Shown: positions 25,254 through 33,709, numbered from the stretch's first letter. The stretch is 64,000 bases of DNA from JALZAI01 sp038207565 (GCA_038207565.1 JBBQZQ010000001.1:276054-340053), one strand, 5' to 3'. Numbers and translations are program-made. The notes: generated by a model from the letters alone, not told the origin.

Positions 25254-26008
25254 CGCACCAACATCTCCTTCTCCATGGCATCGACTATCATCCGTACTGC
25301 GCTCACAGTCGCACCGTCGGGATCGTGGTCGAGGATGGCCAGGCCGAGGTTGTCGGCTTCCTCGACAGCCTGATCGAAAGGCACGGAACCTACGAGCGTC
25401 AGTCCGGTGCGCTCGGCGACAAGATCGGCGTCCTGCTCGTTGCGGACCTTATTGGCGATCACGAGCACCCGAGGCTTCCTGTCCGACGAGGCGAGCCGGG
25501 CCAAGCGTCGACCGGTCAGCAGTGACGCCGGCGTCGGCTCGGCGACGACGAGGAACGTCTCGGCGAAGCGACCCCACGTCAAGAACGGCTGCCGGGTGCC
25601 ACCGGGTAGATCGCCCACCACGCTCCACTCCGGGCCGGGCAGGTCGTCGAGCACCCTCTGGTAGCCGAAGTGCTGACGGGTGTTGTCCCAGCGGGCCCCG
25701 CGGGCCTTGCCCAATTGCAGAAAGTGCACGCCTTCGGGGCCGCGCAGGGCGTACTGCTCGATGACCGCGGCCCCGCTTAGACCGTCTCGCAATCGGAACT
25801 GGCGACGGCCGTCCACCTGGTACTCCTCGACAGCGTCGTCGGGCAGACCGGCGTCGGTGCGTGGCATGCCGAGGGAGAACGCCAAGCCCGGCATGGGATC
25901 CGAATCCAGCGCCACCACCCGCCGTCCGCTAGCGGCCAGTACCCTGGCGAACGTGCCGGCCAGCGAGGACTTCCCGGCTCCCCCCTTGCCCACGAACGCG
26001 ATCCGCAT
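25250..26008 (-). CDS. MinD/CooC-like ATPase lacking the Cys pair (ATPase D)
   Basis: 252 residues with Walker A GKGGAGKSS (7-15) and LDSDPMPGLAFSLG switch. At the place where the other three have Cys-X-Cys it has LGKARGARWDNTRQHFGYQR, with no Cys; a VVGDLPGGTRQPF segment follows. It is therefore unlikely to bind metal in the CooC manner and may be the regulatory or membrane-targeting partner of ATPase C. First gene of the pair, divergent from hypC copy 2. Confidence 0.83.
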   Translation of the reverse strand: MRIAFVGKGGAGKSSLAGTFARVLAASGRRVVALDSDPMPGLAFSLGMPRTDAGLPDDAVEEYQVDGRRQFRLRDGLSGAAVIEQYALRGPEGVHFLQLGKARGARWDNTRQHFGYQRVLDDLPGPEWSVVGDLPGGTRQPFLTWGRFAETFLVVAEPTPASLLTGRRLARLASSDRKPRVLVIANKVRNEQDADLVAERTGLTLVGSVPFDQAVEEADNLGLAILDHDPDGATVSAVRMIVDAMEKEMLVR

Positions 26009-26095
26009 GGGCGCACTCTAGCAATGGTGAACTAAGAGCCCGAAACATCTAGCGGAGGACCTACACTCGCAGCAAGCATCAAGAGGGGAACCCCA

Positions 26096-26353
26096 ATGTG
26101 CCTCGGCATCCCGGGCCAGATCGTCGAGATAACTGACGCCGCACGCTCGCGCGCACAGGTCGACATCGAAGGAGTACGTCACGAGGTGTCACTGGCGATG
26201 CTGGAATCAGACGTCACGGATAGGGTGCACTTGGGCGACTGGGTGATCGTCCATCTCGGCTTCGCAATGGACAAGATCGAGCAATTCGACGCGCTCGGGA
26301 TGTTAGACGAGCGCAAGGCTCTACACGCCATGTACGCACAAGAACTCACCTGA
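26096..26353 (+). CDS. hypC: HypC/HupF family hydrogenase maturation chaperone (copy 2)
   Basis: 85-residue HypC starting MCLGIPGQIVEI, with Cys2 as the Fe-ligand carrier residue; VDIEGVRHEVSLAML and GDWVIVHLGFAMDKI are the barrel strands and the C-terminal helix is longer than in copy 1. Ribosome site AGAGGGGA precedes the ATG. A TACACT at 26062-26067 could be its -10 box. HypD and HypE partners are not in the window. Confidence 0.93.
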   Translation: MCLGIPGQIVEITDAARSRAQVDIEGVRHEVSLAMLESDVTDRVHLGDWVIVHLGFAMDKIEQFDALGMLDERKALHAMYAQELT

Positions 26354-26354
26354 C

Positions 26355-26371
26355 CGCCGCCTTGGCGGCGT
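26355..26371 (+). terminator. Short GC hairpin after hypC
   Basis: CGCCGCC and GGCGGCG flank a 2-nt loop directly after the hypC stop. Short but GC-rich; a modest terminator. Confidence 0.4.
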
Positions 26372-26708
26372 CCTGCCGGAGCCAACACATGATCGGGCCC
26401 AGTCGCGCTCGACGAACTCGCGTCCTGTCTCTGCGTTTGGCACGACGCCGCCGGCGCGTCGGCGTGTCTGAACGATCGTCAACGCCACAGCGACGTCACC
26501 CGTCAGTCGAGACCGCAGCGTGTCGATCCACAAGTATTGATAACTGCTCAGCTACGACCGCAGTTTCGGCTACGCAGCGCGTATGACCGCTCACGCAAGT
26601 GATTGTTGCCGGGGCGGGCGCGCCACCGTAACCTTTCAGAGACCGTACGGTTATCTGGCCGTGACCTTCACGTCCGTCGGGCGGTTTGGCTACGTCGCAA
26701 GACCAGCA
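26372..26708. other. Intergenic leader region
   Basis: No gene seen. The right part is likely promoter and upstream leader for the riboswitch-controlled NlpC/P60 gene. Confidence 0.4.
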
Positions 26709-26845
26709 CATTCGCGTTTGCGGGTGAACCGAAGACCCCTCGTTTCCGGGGATGACTAGGTCCGCCGTCGGGAAATACGCGCCCCGGGTAGCAGGGCATC
26801 GTTCAGCCCGAGTCCGTCAGCTCGTCCGTTCGGCGTCAACGAATG
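26709..26845 (+). promoter_or_regulatory. ydaO-yuaA type c-di-AMP riboswitch
   Basis: The 3' part carries the ydaO core: GGGTAGCAGGGC, a short loop, then GCCCGAGTCCGTCAGCTC, the most conserved stretch of the class; GGGGATGACTAGG upstream fits the GGGGUGAAUC-like element. An outer helix can form between CATTCG (26709-26714) and CGAATG (26840-26845). It sits in the 5' leader of a cell-wall hydrolase gene, exactly the actinobacterial context of this riboswitch. Binding of c-di-AMP normally turns expression off. Confidence 0.8.
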
Positions 26846-26864
26846 AAGTGGAGCTCCACCACAC

Positions 26865-27968
26865 GTGTCCCAAATAATGCTTCGGTCTGCGCGTGTGCTC
26901 GCCATCCTGACGGTGGTGTGCGCCGCCGGCCTCTCCTTTCAGCCAGCAAACGCGGCAGGACGGCCGAGGACGTCTCCAGCGCCGACGGTCGCATCGGTCA
27001 CGACGCGCCTTGACGCGCTCAGCCGCCGCGCTGAGCGCCTGGCCGAGCAGTTCAACAAGTCCCGAATCGAGGTCGCCGCCGCCCAGCGCGCAGCCGCTCG
27101 GTCCCAACGCGCTGCAGCCGATACTGCAGCCCACTATCGCGACGGACGCGCGGCGTTTGTCGCGATCATCACCGCCCAGTACGAGAGCGGCTCGATATCC
27201 CCGGCTGCGAACGCCCTGCTGACAAGCCGCTCCGGGCAGGACTACGTGACCCAGCTGCAGCTAATCGACATCGCCGCCAACAACCAGACCACCGTGCTCA
27301 ACCGACTACGTGACGCTGAAGCCGCCGCCCACACAGCGCAGACGACAGCCGCCCTCGCTCTGCGGACAGCTGATGCCCGTCGCGCCACCGTCACGGTGCA
27401 GCGAGCACGCGCCGCCGCGGAGACGACGAAATTCACGGCACTGCTGGCGACCTTGACCGAACGCCAGCGCCAGGTCTGCGCCGCGCGAGCCGCAGCGACG
27501 GCGGCCCAGGCAGCCGCGGCGCGCACCGCAGCCGCCCGCACCAGCGCTACGCACGCCAACCCAGCCGGCCCCAGGAACATCACCGCGTCCCTGCCCACGG
27601 TTCATGCCGCTGGTCCCGCGGCCCAGCGCGCCGTCAACTTCGCGCTCGCCCAGCTCGGCAAACCGTACGTGTTCGGCGCTGCCGGACCTGGCGCCTATGA
27701 CTGCTCCGGACTGACGATGGCAGCCTGGGGCGCCGCCGGAGTATCGCTACCGCACCTAGCGGCAAGCCAGTACAGCTACGGCACCCACGTCGCGGCAAGC
27801 CAGCTCCAGCCCGGCGACCTGGTCTTCATGTACAGCCCGATCGGCCACGTCTCCCTCTATATCGGCCGCGGCATGCTCGTCTCGGCTCCGCAACCAGGAG
27901 AGAACGTCAAGCTCGTGCCCCTGGCGTACATGATGGCCGACTTCGTCGGCGCGACCCGGCTGTCATGA
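26865..27968 (+). CDS. NlpC/P60 family peptidoglycan endopeptidase
   Basis: About 367 residues. A signal peptide (LAILTVVCAAGLSFQPANA) is followed by a ~190-residue Ala-rich coiled coil (LDALSRRAERLAEQFNKS and on) and a C-terminal NlpC/P60 domain beginning AVNFALAQLGKPYVFGAAGP. The catalytic Cys is in YDCSGLTMAAW, His in GHVSLYIG, as in RipA-type enzymes that cut peptide stems in septal peptidoglycan. Start is GTG 26865 or ATG 26877; GGAG lies before both. Controlled by the adjacent riboswitch. Confidence 0.93.
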   Translation: MSQIMLRSARVLAILTVVCAAGLSFQPANAAGRPRTSPAPTVASVTTRLDALSRRAERLAEQFNKSRIEVAAAQRAAARSQRAAADTAAHYRDGRAAFVAIITAQYESGSISPAANALLTSRSGQDYVTQLQLIDIAANNQTTVLNRLRDAEAAAHTAQTTAALALRTADARRATVTVQRARAAAETTKFTALLATLTERQRQVCAARAAATAAQAAAARTAAARTSATHANPAGPRNITASLPTVHAAGPAAQRAVNFALAQLGKPYVFGAAGPGAYDCSGLTMAAWGAAGVSLPHLAASQYSYGTHVAASQLQPGDLVFMYSPIGHVSLYIGRGMLVSAPQPGENVKLVPLAYMMADFVGATRLS

Positions 27969-27984
27969 ACCGCGCCCTGCCCCC

Positions 27985-28650
27985 TCACACTGCGCCGACA
28001 TCGAGACCCGAGAATCCGCGTCCGCGGGTACGTAGTAACCGCGGACGGCCCGGCGGAGAGAAGTCTTCAACCCATGGCCTGATGACTCCGCGCTGATCGG
28101 CGGGACAACTCGTCGGCGTGGTGCCGCCATGACCGCAACCAGCCCGGGGTAAACCACCGCCGCCATTACCCGCAGCGCGCCCGCTGTCGATCGCACATGT
28201 GCGATTAGGCATCCGTACCGCGTGCAGTGAAACCGAGCCATTGACCAGCGTGGCCTCACCGCGCCCGACCTGCGCAGGGTCGGCCAGCACCCACACCGAC
28301 GACGGGTGCCCGTATCCCGCCACGCCCCCATGTCGAACAAACCACCTCGCGGCCCCCACTGGATTACCCGCGCCACGGAACCCCGCAACAGGCGAAAGCT
28401 CGAACGCGCTGCCATGCGTCCGGCACTGGGGCACCGCTCGCACCGCAGCGTGGGTCGCGGTCGATGATCCCGCCCGGGGTGTTTTGAACCGCACCCTGGT
28501 CGGCGCCGTCGACGCCCCTACCGTCCTCGGCGCCGCCGACGACGCGCGCCCGCCGACCGTGTCGGTCCTGCTCGCACAGCCCGACAACAAAGCCGCGGCG
28601 ACCAGGCCAACAATCACTGCCCCTGCAGTCGTGTTCGATCTAGCCTTCAT
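27985..28650 (-). CDS. Lipoprotein of unknown function, C-terminus suspect
   Basis: ATG at 28650 (GGAGGGG upstream) gives a lipoprotein signal MKARSNTTAGAVIVGLVAAALLSGC. The middle (GSAFELSPVAGFRGAGNPVG and GYGHPSSVWVLADPA) looks like a real secreted domain of a type common in actinobacteria. After TCAIDSGRAAG the sequence becomes Gly/Arg/Pro-rich, and a 9-bp hairpin (28019-28047) lies within it, so the last ~55 codons may be read-through after a frameshift. Confidence 0.6.
   Translation of the reverse strand: MKARSNTTAGAVIVGLVAAALLSGCASRTDTVGGRASSAAPRTVGASTAPTRVRFKTPRAGSSTATHAAVRAVPQCRTHGSAFELSPVAGFRGAGNPVGAARWFVRHGGVAGYGHPSSVWVLADPAQVGRGEATLVNGSVSLHAVRMPNRTCAIDSGRAAGNGGGGLPRAGCGHGGTTPTSCPADQRGVIRPWVEDFSPPGRPRLLRTRGRGFSGLDVGAV
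28019..28047. terminator. Hairpin downstream of NlpC/P60 gene
   Basis: Arms CGTCCGCGG (28019-28027) and CCGCGGACG (28039-28047) with an 11-nt loop, about 50 bp after the NlpC/P60 stop. It could end that transcript, and the convergent lipoprotein transcript too. Confidence 0.45.
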
Positions 28651-28988
28651 CGCACAGTCCCCTCCCCGCCTGAACAGGCAGACGCTACGGCGCACGACTT
28701 ACGTTCTGCATATCGCGAATCACGCCGCCCACGAGACGAATACCCGCCCCGACTCGCCCGCCGGCGGACGCGGCTCAGTACGTGCCGTGACGGTGTCATG
28801 GGTGTCGATCTGCGCGGCCCGAAATGAGTGTCGAGCGCGCCGCGCGGGCAGGTTAAACCTGTCACCGGGCCGACGGCACTGTGCTGGCTGGTCCGGCTGG
28901 CCGGACGGTCTCGATAGGTCTGGATACCGAGGGCAGCGGCGAGAGCCAGGCCCAAAGCGACACAGAAGATCGTGGCGGCAACTGTCAT
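28647..28988 (-). CDS. Possible small membrane protein upstream of lipoprotein
   Basis: 113 codons: MTVAATIFCVALGLALAAAL makes one helix, then a long Arg/Ser-rich tail with no family features. It overlaps the lipoprotein start by ATGA and its last codons carry the lipoprotein's ribosome site, which argues for reality; composition of the tail argues against. Confidence 0.35.
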   Translation of the reverse strand: MTVAATIFCVALGLALAAALGIQTYRDRPASRTSQHSAVGPVTGLTCPRGALDTHFGPRRSTPMTPSRHVLSRVRRRASRGGYSSRGRRDSRYAERKSCAVASACSGGEGTVR

Positions 28989-29078
28989 GTGCGCCGCCCG
29001 CTCGCGGCGAGCAGACGTTTCGTAGGGCCGCCCCGTCTGCGGCAGGTATGCGTGCCGGCGAAGCAGCGTGTGGGCTGA

Positions 29079-29126
29079 TTGCGAATGCGAATGCGAATGC
29101 GATTGCGATTGCGATTGCGATTGCGG
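29079..29126. repeat. Hexanucleotide repeat tract GCGAAT/GCGATT
   Basis: Several tandem GCGAAT units run directly into GCGATT units on the + strand. The tract lies in a gap upstream of the doubtful protein at 28647. A second hexanucleotide tract of the same GCGAA- type lies in the binding-protein gene at 8755. Confidence 0.85.
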
Positions 29127-29230
29127 AGGATCCTGACGTTGGTGCTGCCAATGAGGCGGTCACGGCTGATAGTTGCCGTCAGCTTCTGCCGGCCCGCGGG
29201 GTTTGAATGCCGACCCGCCTGGGGAATCAG

Positions 29231-29520
29231 TTAGGGCGACCAGCTCACCTGCATTCCGTGCCGGGTGCCGAATCGCTTGATGTCGGCAGCGATAATGGTT
29301 TGTACCTGGTGAGTTGGCTGGCCGTGTCCGCCTCGGCGGTGAGGACCAGCTCATCTTGGCCGGCGGTGAGACGGCAGGTCCCACCCTGCGGGAACTTGAC
29401 CATTCCGGTCGGGGGTATCCACTCGGAGCAGGCACCCATATGGGTTGCGTGGTTGCACAGCTGCTTGGCGTAGCGATCGGCGTCTGTGGTCGGGACGCGG
29501 GCTTCGGATCGGAGGGTCAC
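29231..29520 (-). pseudogene. DUF2218 protein gene with one-base frameshift
   Basis: The ATG at 29520 overlaps the response-regulator stop by 4 bp. The first part (RSEARVPTTDADRYAKQLCN, GGTCRLTAGQDELVLTAEAD) is a DUF2218 domain. After ASQLTR the annotated frame loses similarity, but shifting by one base gives VQTIIAADIKRFGTRHGMQV and SWSP to a stop at 29231, the family's normal C-terminus. One missing G near 29309 (in a GG run) explains it. True mutation or sequencing error cannot be told apart here. Confidence 0.8.
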
Positions 29521-30194
29521 AGCAAACCTCCGGATGTGTCGGCCGCTGGCTGGGTCAGTCCGTTTTCGTAGGCGTAGATGACGGCTTGGATCCGGTCTCG
29601 CAGTTCGAGCTTAAGCAGGAGTCGTTTGACGTGAGTCCGGATCGTCGATTCCTCGACGAGCAGCGCTGCCGCGATTTCGCGGTTGGACATGCCCCGCGCG
29701 ATCAGAGCGAGCACGTCACGCTCGCGCGCGGTGAGATGGGTGAGCCTGTCCTGGTTTGCCAGGTTGGGGGTGGGCTGTTGGGCCATGCGGTCGATCACCC
29801 GCCGGGTGACCGACGGGGATAGCAGCGAATCTCCGGCGGCGATGAGGTGCACTGCTGCGATCAGCTCTTCGGGGCGGGTGCGTTTGAGCAGGAAGCCCGA
29901 CGCTCCGGCGCGTAGCCCGTCGAACACGTAGTCGTCTTGTTCGAAGGTCGTCAGGATCAAGACTCTGGCGCTCGGGGCGATGCGGGCGAGTTCGCGGGTG
30001 GCTGCGATCCCGTCGAGGTCGGGCATCCGTACATCCATGAGCACGACGTCCGGGACGAGCACGCGGGCACGCTCGACCGCTTGGCGTCCGGTCGCCGCTT
30101 CCCCGACGATCTCGATGCTCGGGTCGACAGACAGCAACTCGACGAGCCCGGCGCGCATCAGGTCGTCGTCGTCGGCGATCAGAACCCGGGTCAT
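29517..30194 (-). CDS. NarL/LuxR-family response regulator
   Basis: 225 residues. Receiver domain TRVLIADDDDLMRAGLVELL with phospho-acceptor Asp54 (VVLMDVRMPD), Thr in LILTTFEQDDYV and Lys in GFLLKRTRPEEL; C-terminal LuxR helix-turn-helix LTARERDVLALIARGMSNRE. The ATG at 30194 overlaps the kinase stop, fixing the start. It pairs with the upstream kinase; the likely target is the divergent ABC exporter operon at 31846-33709. Confidence 0.92.
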   Translation of the reverse strand: MTRVLIADDDDLMRAGLVELLSVDPSIEIVGEAATGRQAVERARVLVPDVVLMDVRMPDLDGIAATRELARIAPSARVLILTTFEQDDYVFDGLRAGASGFLLKRTRPEELIAAVHLIAAGDSLLSPSVTRRVIDRMAQQPTPNLANQDRLTHLTARERDVLALIARGMSNREIAAALLVEESTIRTHVKRLLLKLELRDRIQAVIYAYENGLTQPAADTSGGLL

Positions 30195-31546
30195 GGGCGA
30201 TGTGCGGTGTAGGGAAGCCGGGCGTGGACACGAAATACGCCGTCGACGTACTCGGCGTCCAGGGTGCCGCCGAGCAGGCTGGCGCGTTCGTGCATGCCGA
30301 TCACACCGTGGCCACCCCTCGAGCGTGCGGCCGGTCCGACGAGGACCAGGTTGGTCACGGTCACCTCCAGGCATGTCTCGGAAAATTCGAGCCCGATCGC
30401 AACGGTGCCGCAGCCGTGCCGGGAGGCGTTGCTCAGTGCTTCTTGCAGGATTCGGTAGGCGGCCTGGTCGGTGGCCGCGCCGAGCAGTCCGGCAGTGCCG
30501 CGTCTATCGAGCGTCACGACGAGCCCGGTCGCTCTGTGCCAGGCGATCAGCGGGTCGAGGGAGGCGAGCCGGGGCGGTGCCTCCACCGTGCTGCTGCCGG
30601 GGTCGAGCGTTCCGTTACCGCGCAGCGTGCCGACGAGCTGGTCGATCTCCTCGACCGTCTGGCGGGCGATCTCCTCGATGGCGCTCAATGCTGCCTGTGA
30701 TCGCTCGGGATCAGGTGGGTGGCGCAGGCGGGCGGCGCCGGCCCGGACGGCGATGACGTTGATCGCGTTTCCAGCAGAGTCGTGCAGGTCGCGGGCGATG
30801 CGGGCGCGTTCCTCCGCGACCGCGAGCAGCCGGTCCTGTTCGGCCTCATGTTCGGCGCGCACCGCACGCTCCTCCAGTGTGGCGACGTGCTCTCGACGCA
30901 GCCGAGTTCGTTCGCCGGCAAACCAGGCAACGGCCCAGGCAAGCCCGCTGTGGAGAAGATCGACCGCCGGGAACGTTCCCGATGCCCAGCCCGTGGCGCC
31001 CAGAAACACCGCGAACAATGCGACCACCACCCCGACCGCACCGGGGGTCCAGGGGCGCGTGGCGTCGCGGCTGGTTGCGAGCAGATACAACGCGACAGCG
31101 GGACCCAGCGGCAGCCCGAGAACGTAGCCCAGACCGGCGGACAACGTACTGGCCACGCCCACCACGACAAAAACGGGGACCGGCCCGCGGCGCCATACGA
31201 GCAATGGCAATGACGCACAGACGACGAGTAAGACGCCGAACACATCCAGCTGCGATCTGAGGCGTGGCGACTCGAAACCGCCGTGGCTCAGCAGTAGCAG
31301 CGACCCGGCCAGCGTGACCGCCGCCAATGTGAGGTCACCGAGCAGCCGGGGTGCCGCGGCGAAGGATCCGATCGGCATCCTTGATGCCACCGCACTCCGG
31401 TCGCTGCCGAAACGCCTCGCTGACCCGGGGCGCCCGGTCATCAACGAACCTGCCCACCTACCGCCCGATCGCACCGGCCGAGCAAGCGCCGGGGACAACG
31501 GCAGGTGGTGCCGCTGCAGGGGCTCAGGCTCAACGTCGGGCAACAT
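30191..31546 (-). CDS. HisKA_3-type sensor histidine kinase
   Basis: 451 residues. Five to six hydrophobic segments (about 70-210) are followed by a coiled segment and the dimerisation/phosphotransfer helix ARIARDLHDSAGNAINVI with His255, then a HATPase domain with NAS-RHG (LQEALSNASRHGCGTV) and GGHGVIGMHERA. ATG at 31546 has GGGAG upstream; longer frames are possible but less likely. Partner of the NarL-type regulator. Confidence 0.9.
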   Translation of the reverse strand: MLPDVEPEPLQRHHLPLSPALARPVRSGGRWAGSLMTGRPGSARRFGSDRSAVASRMPIGSFAAAPRLLGDLTLAAVTLAGSLLLLSHGGFESPRLRSQLDVFGVLLVVCASLPLLVWRRGPVPVFVVVGVASTLSAGLGYVLGLPLGPAVALYLLATSRDATRPWTPGAVGVVVALFAVFLGATGWASGTFPAVDLLHSGLAWAVAWFAGERTRLRREHVATLEERAVRAEHEAEQDRLLAVAEERARIARDLHDSAGNAINVIAVRAGAARLRHPPDPERSQAALSAIEEIARQTVEEIDQLVGTLRGNGTLDPGSSTVEAPPRLASLDPLIAWHRATGLVVTLDRRGTAGLLGAATDQAAYRILQEALSNASRHGCGTVAIGLEFSETCLEVTVTNLVLVGPAARSRGGHGVIGMHERASLLGGTLDAEYVDGVFRVHARLPYTAHRP

Positions 31547-31845
31547 AAGCGCTCCCGATTTCGGTTGGCACGAAAGCATCAACGCCCGAGGGGACGCCAA
31601 GTGCACTAGCTTTGTGATCGTAGCTGCGCGAGCGGCCGCTGCGAGTCCCCCTGCCGGGGGATCCCCGTCCACTGGATGGGGACGACGAATCTCCCCCCGT
31701 GCGGTGATTCGGAACCGGTCGCTGCCGCCGTAACTTGGCCTGGTGAGCACCTTTGATGGCCCGCCAGCACGCGAACTCGGCCCGGTCAGGCTCAGCCGCG
31801 CCAGCAGCCTACGGTGCCCACGGCACTCGGATGTAGTGAGCGCGG
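31547..31845. other. Divergent promoter region between kinase and ABC operon
   Basis: No gene is seen. The gap should hold promoters for the two-component genes (minus) and for the small membrane protein/ABC genes (plus); no element can be assigned confidently. Confidence 0.4.
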
Positions 31846-32046
31846 ATGAAGATGACTGATCCACGCCCGGAATCGGGCAGCGACCCGAACAATCAACATG
31901 ACGTGGACGCGCGCTATGGCCGTGCGCCGGCCGGCGGCACCTCCCGGTGGGTGAAGGTGGCCGCCGTGCTCGCGGCGATCGCGCTGCTGGCCATGTTCAT
32001 CGTCCTGCACCTCACCGGCACCCTGGGCGCGGGAACGCATCAATGA
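31846..32046 (+). CDS. Small single-helix membrane protein ahead of ABC exporter
   Basis: 66 residues: hydrophilic Asp/Pro-rich start, then SRWVKVAAVLAAIALLAMFI and a short tail. Same strand and upstream of the ABC genes, as is common for such mini-proteins in actinobacteria. Start could be ATG 31846 or 31852. Confidence 0.65.
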   Translation: MKMTDPRPESGSDPNNQHDVDARYGRAPAGGTSRWVKVAAVLAAIALLAMFIVLHLTGTLGAGTHQ

Positions 32047-32159
32047 CCGCGATCAACCAATTCCACAAAGGTCGTGAAGCCCCTCGGGCGTGCGCAGTCG
32101 ATGGCCACCACTGTTTCAGAAATACGGTCGGACAGACAGATGAGCATGGGAGTTAACAG

Positions 32160-32966
32160 TTGATCGAGTCGACAGGCAGCGGCGAACGCCTCGGTGTCCG
32201 CGACGGCGCCAATGCCGATGAGGCTGCTACGGAAGCTCGCGGTGCTGCCCGAACCGATCCGGTGGTCACCATCCGATCGCTGAGCAAACGCTACGGCCCG
32301 GTGGTCGCCGTCGAGGATCTGACCTTCTCGCTTGAGCGAGGCACCGTCACCGGGTTCCTCGGCCCGAACGGCGCCGGCAAGTCCACGACACTACGACTGC
32401 TGCTCGGGCTGGCCGAGCCCACGACGGGTGAGGCGCTGGTCTTCGGTCGCCGCTACCGCGAACTCGACCAGCCAGCGCGGCGGGTCGGGGCCGTGCTCGA
32501 GTCCAACGACTTCCACCCAGCACGCTCCGGGCGTAACCACCTGCGTGTCCTCGCTCTCGCCGCCCAGATCCCCTCCGGACGGGTCGAGGAGGTGCTTACG
32601 CTGGTCGAACTCGCAGATGCGGCTGACCGGCGGGTCAAGACCTACTCACTCGGCATGCGGCAGCGCCTCGGCCTAGCCGGCGCACTGCTCGGCGTACCCG
32701 AGCTACTCATCCTGGACGAACCGGCCAACGGACTCGACCCGGTCGGTGTGCACTGGCTGCGCGGCTTCCTGCACCGCTTCGCCAACGACGGCGGCACCGT
32801 CGTGATCTCCAGCCACGCGCTCGCCGAAGTAGCCCAAACCGTCGACCACATCGTGATCATCGACCGCGGACGTCTCCTCGCCGCAGCGCGGCTCGACGAA
32901 CTCACCAACCGCGGCGAAACACTCGAACAGACGTACCTCGAACTCACCGCCGGGCAGCCGTCATGA
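32160..32966 (+). CDS. ABC exporter ATPase (CcmA/DrrA-like)
   Basis: 268 residues. Walker A GPNGAGKST, signature YSLGMRQRLGLA, Walker B LLILDEPANGLDPVG, H-loop VVISSHAL. A 35-residue acidic N-terminal extension precedes the ABC core (VVTIRSLSKRYGPVVAV). TTG at 32160 with GGGAG upstream. Overlaps the permease gene by 4 bp. Likely drug or lipid export controlled by the adjacent two-component system. Confidence 0.92.
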   Translation: MIESTGSGERLGVRDGANADEAATEARGAARTDPVVTIRSLSKRYGPVVAVEDLTFSLERGTVTGFLGPNGAGKSTTLRLLLGLAEPTTGEALVFGRRYRELDQPARRVGAVLESNDFHPARSGRNHLRVLALAAQIPSGRVEEVLTLVELADAADRRVKTYSLGMRQRLGLAGALLGVPELLILDEPANGLDPVGVHWLRGFLHRFANDGGTVVISSHALAEVAQTVDHIVIIDRGRLLAAARLDELTNRGETLEQTYLELTAGQPS

Positions 32967-33709
32967 CCGCCCTACTACGTGCCGAGCTGCTCAAACAACG
33001 TTCGACCCGCACCACCCTCGGCCTGTTCGCCACCATGCTCGGACTTGTCCTGCTCGCCGAACTCTTGCATGGGCTCGGTCTGCCCGCCAAAGACCTGACC
33101 AGCGCAGCTCGACAACTGAACATCCTCGACCCCGGCGAGATCATCGGCACCCTGTTCGGGGCCCTCCTGGGCGCAATGTCAATCACCGGTGAGATCCGGC
33201 ACGGAACGATCCGGCCAACACTGCTCGTCAGCCCCGCCCGCGGCCGCGTCCTCACCACCAAGATCGGGGCGAGCATGCTGACCGGTACCGGGTTCGGCCT
33301 CACCGCCGGCGCCCTCGCCGTCGCAGTCAGCACGCTAGCGCTGCGCACCCGCGGGATCAGCGTGCGCCTCGGCGCCAGCAACTACGTCCTGCCCATCCTC
33401 GGAGGCGCGGCCGCCGCCTCGCTATGGGCCGCCCTCGGCGTCGGAATCGGCGCGATCGTACGCAACCAAGTCGCCACACTCGTCGGCCTCTGCGCCTGGC
33501 TGCTATTCGTCGAACAACTCCTACTCGGTGACCTAGCCAGCTCCACCGTCGGGCGCTACCTGCCCGGCGCCGCCGCCTCGGCCATCAGCGGACAGAAACC
33601 CGCCACCCCACTACTCGCACCCGCCATCGCCTTGCTCCTCCTCATCGGCTACGCCGCCGCCGCAGGCGCGGCAGGATCGGTCCAAACGAACCGGCGCGAC
33701 GTCGCGTGA
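32963..33709 (+). CDS. ABC-2 type exporter permease
   Basis: 248 residues with about six helices. TALLRAELLKQRSTRTTLGL is the usual amphipathic start of ABC-2 permeases; EIRHGTIRPTLLVSPARGRV is the coupling segment after helix 2; it ends in a hydrophobic Ala/Leu helix. Forms the transporter with the overlapping ATPase. Confidence 0.9.
   Translation: MTALLRAELLKQRSTRTTLGLFATMLGLVLLAELLHGLGLPAKDLTSAARQLNILDPGEIIGTLFGALLGAMSITGEIRHGTIRPTLLVSPARGRVLTTKIGASMLTGTGFGLTAGALAVAVSTLALRTRGISVRLGASNYVLPILGGAAAASLWAALGVGIGAIVRNQVATLVGLCAWLLFVEQLLLGDLASSTVGRYLPGAAASAISGQKPATPLLAPAIALLLLIGYAAAAGAAGSVQTNRRDVA

Noticed and set aside
10765..26052. 12-bp match CGAAACATCTAG at about 10765 and 26041
   Set aside because: Only two copies in different contexts and orientations relative to genes; could be chance.
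28199..29206. 335-codon plus-strand frame
   Set aside because: Antisense to the lipoprotein and built partly from the hexanucleotide repeat; no ribosome site or family.
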